Shown in pieces: positions 6,620 to 13,432 of a stretch of 15,817 bases of DNA. The stretch spans positions 1 through 15,817 of the forward strand of contig JBOGWP010000006.1 of the NCBI GenBank assembly GCA_050693875.1, read 5' to 3'. The position numbers and the translations under genes are program-made. The notes below the pieces were generated by a model. It was given only the letters and a program-made list of their open reading frames with translations. It was not told the DNA's origin and made no database searches. Every line of letters starts with the position of its first letter. Position 1 is the first letter of the stretch. Origin of the DNA: JBOGWP01 sp050693875. GTDB lineage: Bacteria; Actinomycetota; CADDZG01; JAHWKV01; JBOGWP01.

Positions 6620-9600
6620 TCATGTCCGGGCCCTGGAGGAGAAATCGCCCGCGAGGGTGAGCTTGAGGGTGACGACCTCGAACGGCCGGACCTCGAAACC
6701 GACCCCACCCGGCCCGACCTCGGCCGGCACGTCGTGCCGTTCGAGCAGATCGGTCCGCTCCGCGGCCTCGATCGGGAGCGCGCAGCGGAGCCGCACGCGG
6801 CCGCGCCCGCCCCACGCCTCGTAGCACCGGACGACCACCTCGGAACCCCGGTCGGATCTCTTCACGGTTTCGATCACAACTCCTTGCCGGTCGACGGACA
6901 GGAACGAGCCACGCGGGGGGCGGCCGAAGCCGTCCTCCCGCGGGGGCGCCGTGGTTCTTTCCCCAAAACGGGCCACCGCACGCAGCGGCAGGTTCTGGGC
7001 GTAGCCCTCCTCGATCACGCCCCCCTCCCGCAGCCCCCCCGCGTGCGGGTACAACGCGTAGACAAAGCGTTGATCGCCGCGGTCGGCCTCGGGGTCGGGC
7101 CAGGTCGAGGCGCGCAGCAGCGACAGCCGCAGCACGTTTCCCACTACGTCATACCCGTACTTGCAATCGTTCAGCAGCGCCACCCCGTAGCCGGATTCCG
7201 ACAGGTCGGCCCACTTGTGGGCACACACCTCGAAGCGGGCGAGGTCCCAGCGCGTGTTCGCGTGCGTCGGGCGGGTAACGTGCCCGAACTGCATGTCGTA
7301 GCTCGCCTCGAGCGCACGCACGTCCACCGGGAACGCCACCTTGAGGAACTTGTGCGACTCGTGCCAGGACGCCTCGGTATCGAACTCGAGCCGGCGCGAA
7401 CTGGCGGCCAGCCGCATCGTCTGTCGGATGCTCGATGCGCCGAAGGAGCGGGAGAACCGCACGCCGGCGCGGACCGGCCCGACCTCGGCCGCCTCGATCG
7501 CTTCGAGCCCGAGCAGATCCTCGACCCGCTCGCGGTAGTGCAGGTCCACGTCCCAGGCGTCCCAGTAGTTGGGGTAGTCGTCGTGCAGCTGGAAGACGTT
7601 CCCCCGGCTTCCCGGGGCGAGGACCTCCCGCCCGGCAACCTTGTCCCACACCGAGTCGAGCAGAGCGTGCTCGTCCCAGGTGACGCGCAGCTGGTCGTTC
7701 TCGAGACGGCGTCCCGCGACGTCGATCTCGACGCCGGTCGGGATGCTGCCCGCGGGGGGAAACGGGTCGCTTCGCAGCTCGTACGCCGCCCATCCGAACC
7801 CGGGCACGTCGGCCGCGAACAGCAGCCCGTCTCCGTTCCCCTGCACGGGCACGAGGCCGCCGTCGGGGCCGGCGGCCGAGCGCACCTCGAGGTCCGGCTG
7901 ATGGGTCACCTCGACGAGATCGCGACGGTCGTGCGACCCGGCATTGAACACCACGACCATTGGTCCCGCCCCCGACAGATCCACGTCGTCCGCGATGGCC
8001 GACACCGCTTCGGCCGCCGCACGCTCCGCTGCCTCGCCGACCTGAGCAAGGTCGCGGAGGTTCTCCTCGTAGACCCAGTGAATGCTGCTGCCTGGAAGCA
8101 CATCGTGGAACTGATTGAGCAGCAGCGCCTTCCAGGCCCGGTCGAGCGCCTCCGCCGGGTAGGCTGCGGGGGCATCGAGCCGCAGAGCGCTCCACAGCTC
8201 GGCCTCGTGCAGCAGGCGCTCGCAGAGACGGTTGGCCTTCTTCGTACGGGCCTGGCTGGTATAGGTCCCTCGGTGCTCCTCGAGGTACAGCTCGCCGACC
8301 CACACCGGAGCGTCGGCGGCATCCTGCTCGGCCATCTGAAAGAAGGGCGCCGCTCCGCCGAGCTCGACGCGTGGGGCGCCCTCGAGGTCACGGAGGCGCG
8401 CCGCCGTCTCCACCATCTCCCGCGACGGCCCGCCGCCCCCGTCGCCGTACCCGTAGAGGTATGCGAAGCGCGTGGCAGAGCCCTGCTCGCGGAAGTGGCG
8501 GACGCCCCCGAGCAGGTCGTTCATCTTGAACTCGCTGTTGTAGCTCCCCGCGGGGGGAACGTGGGTGAGGATCCGGGTTCCGTCGAGGCCCTCCCAGGCG
8601 AAGGTGTGATGGGGGAAGGCGTTGTACTGGTTCCAGCTGAGCTTGTGCATGAGGACGTACCGGACACCGGCCTGAGCCATCAGCTGCGGAAGGACGGCGG
8701 GATAGCCGAAGACATCCGGGAGCCACACGTCGACGGTCTCGACCCCCAGCTCCCCCAGAAAGAAGCGCTTGCCGTACACGAGCTGGCGCACGAGCGACTC
8801 CCCGGAGACGAGGTTGCAATCGCTCTCCACCCACATGCTGCCGACGGGCTCGAATCTTCCCTCAGCCACGCGCGTGCGGATCTCCTCGAACAACGGCGGG
8901 TAGTGCTCCTTCATCCAGGCGTAGTGCTGCGCCGCCGAGGCCGAGAAGTGGTAGTCGGGATACTCGTCCATCAGCCGGAGGGCGCTGGCGAAGGTCCGGG
9001 CGCACTTGCGGCGCGCTTCCCGGTAGGGCCAGAGCCAGGCCGTGTCGATGTGGGCATGCCCGATGGCGCTCACGCGCAGCGCACTGGGCACCGCGGGCGG
9101 GGACAGGGCGGCGGCGAGCGGCACGTGGGCGCGGTCCATCGTCGCGTCGAGGTCGGTGGGGTCGAGCAGGTTGCAGGCATCGTTGAGCGACCGCAGGATC
9201 TGCGCCGCCCGCGGCTCCTCGCGGGGGAGGTGCTCGGCGAGGTCGAGCAGCAGCCGGAAGTCGAGCCAGAACCGGTAGCGGTCGCGCCGGGCGACCGCGA
9301 GGTCGGCGGCGCTGAGACGAAACAGCGGCGTGCCCCCCGGGTCCGGCATCAGCAGCGGCCAGGTCGCGGCCCCCCAGGGAGCGGCAGGATTCGCGGCCGC
9401 CTCGACCATGATCTCCACCGACTCTCCGCCTCGGGCCGGGGCGGCGACGGTGTGCTCCCGGTGATGCGGCGAGATGCCGCGCACCGGCCGATCTCCCTCC
9501 CAGATCAGCGCCTCGGCACCAAAGCCGGGCAGACCGTCGTAGCCGATGTCGATCAACGCGACAACCTCCCGGCCGCGCCACTCGGTGGGGATCCGTCCAC

Positions 9601-9820
9601 GGAGCCGGAACCACGCCGTGTCCCAAGCCCCGCCCCACACCTCGCCAGTCCGGAAGGGACGAAATTGGCCGGCCGCCGCCTCGCCCGGGCTAATCGGCTC
9701 CCCGCCCAGCTCCTGAATCTCGACTCCGAGCGGCACCCGCCCGGCATAGACCGACGGGGTTAGATGGTCGTCGAGGAGGCGCTTGGCGCGGGCGCGGATG
9801 AAGCCGCTGCGATCATGCAT
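6620..9820 (-). CDS. Alpha-mannosidase, glycoside hydrolase family 38
   Basis: A 1066-residue zinc-dependent retaining alpha-mannosidase of the large cytosolic (AMAN2C1-like) type, acting on mannosides. An N-terminal beta region (about 1-245) precedes the catalytic domain. IGHAHIDTAWLWPYRE (253-268) supplies zinc ligands H257 and D259. VWLPDVFGYPAVLPQLM (365-381) supplies the nucleophile D369. LNQFHDVLPGSSIHWVYEEN (568-587) supplies the fourth ligand, H572. The remaining 400 residues are the GH38 C-terminal beta domains. There is no signal peptide, so it should act inside the cell on imported or internal mannose oligosaccharides. ATG at 9820 has a GGGGGGAG tract about 10 nt upstream. It is first of a minus-strand set with glgP and mutY. 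A specificity other than alpha-mannose is possible within GH38. Confidence 0.94.
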   Translation of the reverse strand: MHDRSGFIRARAKRLLDDHLTPSVYAGRVPLGVEIQELGGEPISPGEAAAGQFRPFRTGEVWGGAWDTAWFRLRGRIPTEWRGREVVALIDIGYDGLPGFGAEALIWEGDRPVRGISPHHREHTVAAPARGGESVEIMVEAAANPAAPWGAATWPLLMPDPGGTPLFRLSAADLAVARRDRYRFWLDFRLLLDLAEHLPREEPRAAQILRSLNDACNLLDPTDLDATMDRAHVPLAAALSPPAVPSALRVSAIGHAHIDTAWLWPYREARRKCARTFASALRLMDEYPDYHFSASAAQHYAWMKEHYPPLFEEIRTRVAEGRFEPVGSMWVESDCNLVSGESLVRQLVYGKRFFLGELGVETVDVWLPDVFGYPAVLPQLMAQAGVRYVLMHKLSWNQYNAFPHHTFAWEGLDGTRILTHVPPAGSYNSEFKMNDLLGGVRHFREQGSATRFAYLYGYGDGGGGPSREMVETAARLRDLEGAPRVELGGAAPFFQMAEQDAADAPVWVGELYLEEHRGTYTSQARTKKANRLCERLLHEAELWSALRLDAPAAYPAEALDRAWKALLLNQFHDVLPGSSIHWVYEENLRDLAQVGEAAERAAAEAVSAIADDVDLSGAGPMVVVFNAGSHDRRDLVEVTHQPDLEVRSAAGPDGGLVPVQGNGDGLLFAADVPGFGWAAYELRSDPFPPAGSIPTGVEIDVAGRRLENDQLRVTWDEHALLDSVWDKVAGREVLAPGSRGNVFQLHDDYPNYWDAWDVDLHYRERVEDLLGLEAIEAAEVGPVRAGVRFSRSFGASSIRQTMRLAASSRRLEFDTEASWHESHKFLKVAFPVDVRALEASYDMQFGHVTRPTHANTRWDLARFEVCAHKWADLSESGYGVALLNDCKYGYDVVGNVLRLSLLRASTWPDPEADRGDQRFVYALYPHAGGLREGGVIEEGYAQNLPLRAVARFGERTTAPPREDGFGRPPRGSFLSVDRQGVVIETVKRSDRGSEVVVRCYEAWGGRGRVRLRCALPIEAAERTDLLERHDVPAEVGPGGVGFEVRPFEVVTLKLTLAGDFSSRART

Positions 9821-9979
9821 CGAGATGCCGCTCCCCCCGCGCCATCATCCCCCCGGCCCGCGTCGCTTACTCTTCGCTGTGCATCATGCCGGGTTTCGGC
9901 CCCTCGATGCGCCAAGGTCCGTACGGAAGTCTCCCGGCAGCATCCCGCCACGGGCTCAGATGCGTGTGCGACGCGCGAG

Positions 9980-10003
9980 GAGGCCCGGGTTGCCCCGGGC
10001 CTC
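9980..10003 (-). terminator. GC-rich hairpin after the LPXTG protein gene
   Basis: A perfect 10-bp stem (GAGGCCCGGG / CCCGGGCCTC) with loop TTGC starts 31 nt past the surface-protein stop. There is no U-tract, as is common for actinobacterial terminators. It also separates that gene from the mannosidase. The rest of 9821-10034 holds only the mannosidase ribosome binding site and presumably its promoter; I see no convincing -35/-10 pair. Confidence 0.6.
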
Positions 10004-10034
10004 TCCCTCACTGCGTTACTCCCCGTCGGGCCGT

Positions 10035-11564
10035 TCAGCGTCCCCCGAATGAGTTGGGATCGTGAGCTGCTGCGGTGGCCGGCCGACGACGACGGCTCGA
10101 GACCTCGAGCGCTGCGCCGGCACCGATCAGGATCGTGGCGAGCACGAGCAGCCTGGCGGTGTCGGCGCCCGTCTTCGGCAGCTGCGCACGCTGGATCTGG
10201 ACCCCGAGCACTTGGTCTTCCTGCGGAGCCGCGGGGGCCGCGGGAGCCGCAGGAGCCGCAGGAGCCGCAGGAGCTTCGATCTGGATCCCCAGCACCTCGG
10301 TCGCGCCGGGCTGGGTGGCGGTCTGGACCGTCACCGGCCGGTTGACGAAAGCTGCGACCGAGATTCCCTCGGCGATCGTCACCGTGATCGTGCGACTCGC
10401 CGGCACCGTCGTGTAGCCGGAACCCGGGTCGTCCTCCGACACGGTGCAGGTGGTGCCGACCGGGATCGCCGTCAGGAGATGGACCCCGGCCACGTTGGTG
10501 TGCAGGTCGGCGTGGTCGAAGGCGGAACCGGCACAGTCGACGTCGAACGAGAAGGCGCTCGGGTCGCCGCCACCCTCGACGGTCTTGGTGACCTGCAGAG
10601 CCCCGGTGACGATCGGGTTGATGACGACAAGGCGGGTGTTCACGAACCGGGCGGCGTTCTCGGATGGGACGTCGCTCGTCACCGTGACCACTCGGGTGCG
10701 GTTCTCAGGAGTCGTGATCCATCCGGCGCCGGGGTCGTCCTCGACCACCGTGCAGGCGGTCCCGAGCGGGATGTCGTCCACGTGGTAGACGCCTTCGGCG
10801 TTCACGTGGATGTTCGAGCGGTCGAAGGCCTCGCCGTCGCAGTTGATGTCGAATGAGAAGGCGGTGGGGTCGCCGTCGCCGACAACCGTCTTGTGCACCC
10901 GGAGCAGCCCGAGCGGAACCGGCGTGTTGACGAACTCCACGGTGTTGTCGCTCGCCTTGTTGCTGATCTCGATCGTGGAGCTGCGCCCCGCCGGCGTGGT
11001 GGTGTACCCGGCACCGGGATCGTCCTCGCTGATCGTGCACGAGGTCCCCACGGGGATGTCGTCGACGATGTAGTCGCCGCCGGCGTCCACGTGGACGTTC
11101 GAGGCGTCGAAGTCGTCGCCGTCGCAGTCGATGTCGAACAAGAACCCGGTCGGGTCCCCCCCACCAGTAACCGTCTTGTGGAGGGTGAGGGTCCTTTTGG
11201 CGCCGTGGTCACGGTCGACCCCGGTGCAATTCCCGTTGTTGTCGTCCTCGAAGTCGGTGTCGTTCCCGCAACCGTTGTTGCCGTCCTTGTCGCCCTGGTC
11301 GACCCCCCCGGAGCCTCCGGGCGTATCGTTCCCGCCGTTGCTCAGGCCGTCGGGGTCGCTGCCGTCGGTCTGCGCGCCGGAGGTCTCCGTCTGCGCGCCG
11401 GAGGCCTCGGCGCACGCGCTCTCGGCCGAAGCCCCTCCGGCTTCGGTACATTCGGTGTCGGGCTTGCCGTGCCCCCGGTCTGCCGGGGGATCAGCGTAGG
11501 CGCCCGCGGAAAGCGATAGCACCGCCAACAGCAGCGCTGCCGTCCACGCAAGCTTCTTCAACAT
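10035..11564 (-). CDS. LPXTG-anchored surface protein with three DUF5979-like repeats
   Basis: A 509-residue exported protein. The signal peptide is MLKKLAWTAALLLAVLSLSAGAYA (1-24). A low-complexity Gly/Asp/Asn/Ser-rich segment (25-122) follows, then three tandem beta-sandwich-like repeats of about 90-100 residues (125-219, 220-320, 322-412). Each has the plan hKTV.GGGDP..F.FD..C ... GT.C...EDDPG.G..T.P ... FVN. Each repeat has one pair of cysteines (C147/C176, C242/C271, C344/C373), probably disulfide-bonded outside the cell. A Pro-Ala stalk (431-447) is flanked by VLGIQ and VLGVQ, then LPKTG (462-466), a membrane helix (469-486) and an Arg-rich tail: a sortase anchor. The repeats resemble DUF5979 domains of actinobacterial surface proteins; the binding role is unknown. 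ATG at 11564 is chosen for the signal peptide; an in-frame ATG at 11579 would add MDGHD. No sortase gene is in the window. Confidence 0.9.
   Translation of the reverse strand: MLKKLAWTAALLLAVLSLSAGAYADPPADRGHGKPDTECTEAGGASAESACAEASGAQTETSGAQTDGSDPDGLSNGGNDTPGGSGGVDQGDKDGNNGCGNDTDFEDDNNGNCTGVDRDHGAKRTLTLHKTVTGGGDPTGFLFDIDCDGDDFDASNVHVDAGGDYIVDDIPVGTSCTISEDDPGAGYTTTPAGRSSTIEISNKASDNTVEFVNTPVPLGLLRVHKTVVGDGDPTAFSFDINCDGEAFDRSNIHVNAEGVYHVDDIPLGTACTVVEDDPGAGWITTPENRTRVVTVTSDVPSENAARFVNTRLVVINPIVTGALQVTKTVEGGGDPSAFSFDVDCAGSAFDHADLHTNVAGVHLLTAIPVGTTCTVSEDDPGSGYTTVPASRTITVTIAEGISVAAFVNRPVTVQTATQPGATEVLGIQIEAPAAPAAPAAPAAPAAPQEDQVLGVQIQRAQLPKTGADTARLLVLATILIGAGAALEVSSRRRRPATAAAHDPNSFGGR
10224..10275 (-). 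repeat. 9-bp tandem repeat encoding a Pro-Ala-Ala stalk
   Basis: About five to six copies of a 9-bp unit (GGAGCCGCA on the plus strand, the first ones diverged) encode the repeated Ala-Pro-Ala segment just before the cell-wall anchor. The last three copies are identical, so copy number may vary between strains. Confidence 0.75.
11369..11404 (-). repeat. 21-bp tandem duplication in the low-complexity region
   Basis: Two identical 15-bp blocks (TCTGCGCGCCGGAGG on the plus strand) lie 21 bp apart and encode the repeated SGAQT motif near residues 55-67 of the surface protein. It is a local slippage-type duplication. Confidence 0.6.
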
Positions 11565-11578
11565 GTCGTGCCCGTCCA

Positions 11579-11688
11579 TCCACCTGCACGGTGGAGGTCG
11601 GGTCGGTCTCGCCATTAGCTCCCCGGGTTCCCGTGGCGACCGCGTGGGGTTCCCGGATCGTCGCTCCCCTGCCTTTTCGGACGGATCC
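11579..11688 (-). ncRNA. Structured 5' leader of the surface-protein gene (riboswitch-like candidate)
   Basis: Reading the minus strand, three stems occur in order. Stem 1 is GGATCCGTC (11688-11680) with GACGATCC (11662-11655), one bulged C. Stem 2 is CGGTC+GCCA (11642-11634) with TGGC+GACCG (11614-11611, 11608-11604), a GA bulge, and an inner CGGG/CCCG pairing. Stem 3 is TCCACC/GGTGGA (11595-11579), which traps the only AGGTGG near the start codon. The blocks GGGAACCC and GGGGAGC each occur twice. I cannot match it to a known riboswitch class: AGCTAA and the G-rich blocks recall cyclic-dinucleotide aptamers, but the conserved cores of the c-di-AMP (ydaO) and c-di-GMP-I classes are not present. 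The rest of the 294-bp gap (11689-11858) has a small hairpin (ACCAC/GTGGT, 11730-11744) and must hold the promoter, which I cannot place. Confidence 0.45.
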
Positions 11689-11858
11689 CTCCCTTCGTTC
11701 TCGTTTGGCCCTAGTTGTCCTGCCGGCCCACCACGGAAAGTGGTCGACCGGGCACTACCTAGAGCGCTAGAGGGGGGAGAGTAGGTATGGGACATTAGTC
11801 CTCAGGTTGGGGGGCCCTCCGTCCGGACTTGCCGCTGGCGCCGAAGGGCGCTTCGCGC

Positions 11859-13181
11859 CTACGGCTGGGGAGACGGCGAAACGGACGGCGACGGGAGCGC
11901 CACCGGCAGGCTCTCCGGCGGAATGGGGGTCGTCCCCAGCAGAGCCGCCGCCATCGGGAGGGGATCGGACTCGGGCGGCAGCTGCCCAGACTCCAGCAGG
12001 TCTCCGACTCGCTGCGTGAGGTCGTTGGGTAGCGACGAGACCACCGGCAGCGTATCGGTCGGGCTGGGAGCCGGAGCATCGGTCGGCTGCTGCTCGGAAA
12101 CCGGGGAGTCCGCAGGAGCAGGCGGGTTGCCGCTTCGCTTCACCGCCGCCGACGGAGCGGGGGCGGGGCCTCGCGCGGGCGCCGCCGTCTGTGCCGCAAC
12201 CGAGGGAGCGGCCTGGGGGGCGCGAGGGGCCCACACGCGCCCCACGCCGATCGATCCAGCCACCGCCACCGCCGCCGCCGCGGCGAGCAGCCGGTCGGTC
12301 AGGCCCGAGGCGCCTGCCACGACGGGGGCTGCGACGACGGCATGCTCGCGTGCCGGGCCGAGAAGGTCGCGAACCCAGTCGCTGACCCGGGCAAACGCGG
12401 CGACGGGCAATACGACGAATCGTCTCCGCCCCGCGCCCTCCCAGGCCTGACGAAACTTGCGCCGCGCCCCGTAGATGAGGTCCTTCACCTGCGAGCGGGG
12501 AATGCCCATCGTCGACGCAATCTCGTGATGGGAGCGTCCCTCGAGGTCGCGCAGCACCAGCACCCGGCGGTGCGGTTCCGACATCCCGGCCAGCACTGCC
12601 CGTACCTGTTGGGTTCGAAACAGCGAATCAACGACCTCGCTTGGGTCGAGCAGCTCCTCTCGGGCGTTCCCGGTCTCCTCCTCGGCACGATCGATGCCGT
12701 TGTGCCGCGCTCGCGCCCGGAGCACGTCGAGACAAAGGTTCGTTGCGATCCGCTTGACCCATGCCTGCAGGGCGTACTCGCCGTTGAATCTCGGCAGTCC
12801 TCGCAGCACCCGCACCATCGTCTCCTGCGCGGCCTCCTCGACGTCGTGCGTGTTCTGCAGGTAGCGGCGGCAGGTGCGCTGAGCGAGAGCCAGGTAGCGG
12901 CGGTAGATCGCCGCGAAGGCGTCGTCGTCTCCGGACTGGAAGGCGATGACGAGATCTCGGTCTCCCGCCTGGCGGCCCGGCGGATCCAGGAGCGCCTGGG
13001 AGCCCGCAGCTCGCGGTGCGGCCCGCCTGATCGGTGACTCCGCGCCTCCCCCGTTCCTCCTGCCAGTCCCGTTCCCCGTGGGACGGAGGGAAGCCCTCGG
13101 ACGCGATAGCTCCGACCGTACGGCGACACCCGAGCGGCGAGGAGCAACAGTGCGGACCTGCAGGCCATCCCAGTCACCCAC
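11859..13181 (-). CDS. ECF-type RNA polymerase sigma factor with membrane and Pro/Ala-rich C-terminal extension
   Basis: A 440-residue protein. Residues about 75-150 are sigma region 2 (LVIAFQSGDDDAFAAIYRRY; VEEAAQETMVRVLRGLPRF; LQAWVKRIATNLCLDVLR). Residues 190-245 are region 4 (VRAVLAGMSEPHRRVLVLRDLEGRSHHEIASTMGI, then an RSQVKDLIYGARRKFRQAW recognition helix). Ordinary ECF factors end near here. This one continues with a basic segment, a hydrophobic Ala/Val-rich stretch (about 297-315) that could span the membrane, and a 120-residue Pro/Ala/Ser-rich tail. Such C-terminal extensions are known to control some actinobacterial ECF factors; here that is inference. GTG at 13181 is the only reasonable in-frame start and leaves about 70 Arg/Gly-rich residues before region 2. 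It lies upstream of the surface-protein gene, same strand, 294 bp apart. No adjacent intact anti-sigma gene is seen. Confidence 0.88.
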   Translation of the reverse strand: MGDWDGLQVRTVAPRRSGVAVRSELSRPRASLRPTGNGTGRRNGGGAESPIRRAAPRAAGSQALLDPPGRQAGDRDLVIAFQSGDDDAFAAIYRRYLALAQRTCRRYLQNTHDVEEAAQETMVRVLRGLPRFNGEYALQAWVKRIATNLCLDVLRARARHNGIDRAEEETGNAREELLDPSEVVDSLFRTQQVRAVLAGMSEPHRRVLVLRDLEGRSHHEIASTMGIPRSQVKDLIYGARRKFRQAWEGAGRRRFVVLPVAAFARVSDWVRDLLGPAREHAVVAAPVVAGASGLTDRLLAAAAAVAVAGSIGVGRVWAPRAPQAAPSVAAQTAAPARGPAPAPSAAVKRSGNPPAPADSPVSEQQPTDAPAPSPTDTLPVVSSLPNDLTQRVGDLLESGQLPPESDPLPMAAALLGTTPIPPESLPVALPSPSVSPSPQP

Positions 13182-13190
13182 AGCCCTCGC

Positions 13191-13196
13191 ATTATC
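13191..13196 (-). promoter_or_regulatory. Candidate -10 element for a leaderless sigma-factor transcript
   Basis: On the minus strand GATAAT ends 9 nt before the GTG at 13181. That is the spacing expected when transcription begins at or just before the start codon. No clear -35 is seen, and no spaced ribosome binding site precedes the GTG. Confidence 0.4.
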
Positions 13197-13348
13197 CCCC
13201 GGATCGACCTACGCAGTCTCGCTTGGCCCGCTCCCGGTGCGAACGCTGCGCCGTTTCTTCGAAATCTCGCGGGAGTTGCCTCCGAGTCGTCCTCCCCCCA
13301 GGGGAGCTTGCGGCGATCGCGGCGCATTGGTCGTGTTTTGGACGAAAG

Positions 13349-13369
13349 CCCACGGCAAGTGGCCGTGGG
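13349..13369. promoter_or_regulatory. 8-bp inverted repeat at the caspase-like gene promoter
   Basis: The arms CCCACGGC and GCCGTGGG are perfect complements around AAGTG. The repeat ends 14 bp before TACGAT (13384-13389), a good -10 match, so it overlaps the -35 region of the caspase-like gene and may be an operator. A second stem (CTCCCC/GGGGAG, 13292-13306) lies in the same 251-bp divergent gap. Confidence 0.4.
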
Positions 13370-13383
13370 AACGCCGGCTGCGC

Positions 13384-13389
13384 TACGAT
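13384..13389 (+). promoter_or_regulatory. Candidate -10 for the caspase-like gene
   Basis: TACGAT fits the actinobacterial TAnnnT pattern and lies 43 nt before the GTG at 13433, giving a short leader that carries GGGGGAG as ribosome binding site. The -35 position (about 13360-13366) is G/C-rich and does not match consensus, which suggests an activator, an alternative sigma factor, or repression through the overlapping inverted repeat. Confidence 0.35.
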
Positions 13390-13432
13390 CACGGCCCGAG
13401 AAGCCGGGAGCCTTCACGGGCGGGGGAGAACC

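Noticed and set aside
3853..6660. 935-residue plus-strand ORF
   Set aside because: It is antisense to mutY and glgP, with low-complexity composition, while the minus strand carries clear catalytic motifs.
6734..9763. 1009-residue plus-strand ORF
   Set aside because: It is antisense to the GH38 mannosidase, whose zinc and nucleophile motifs are complete on the minus strand.
10224..10275. Possible CRISPR-like repeat
   Set aside because: The units are 9 bp, contiguous, without spacers and in frame within a coding Pro-Ala stretch.
11579..11688. Assigning the leader to the c-di-AMP (ydaO) or c-di-GMP-I riboswitch
   Set aside because: Only fragments such as AGCTAA and GGCAGGGGA resemble these; the conserved core strings and the overall size do not fit.
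13034..13432. N-terminal extension of the caspase-like frame by 133 codons
   Set aside because: It would bury the signal peptide, and it runs through the promoter and inverted repeats; GTG 13433 has the ribosome binding site.
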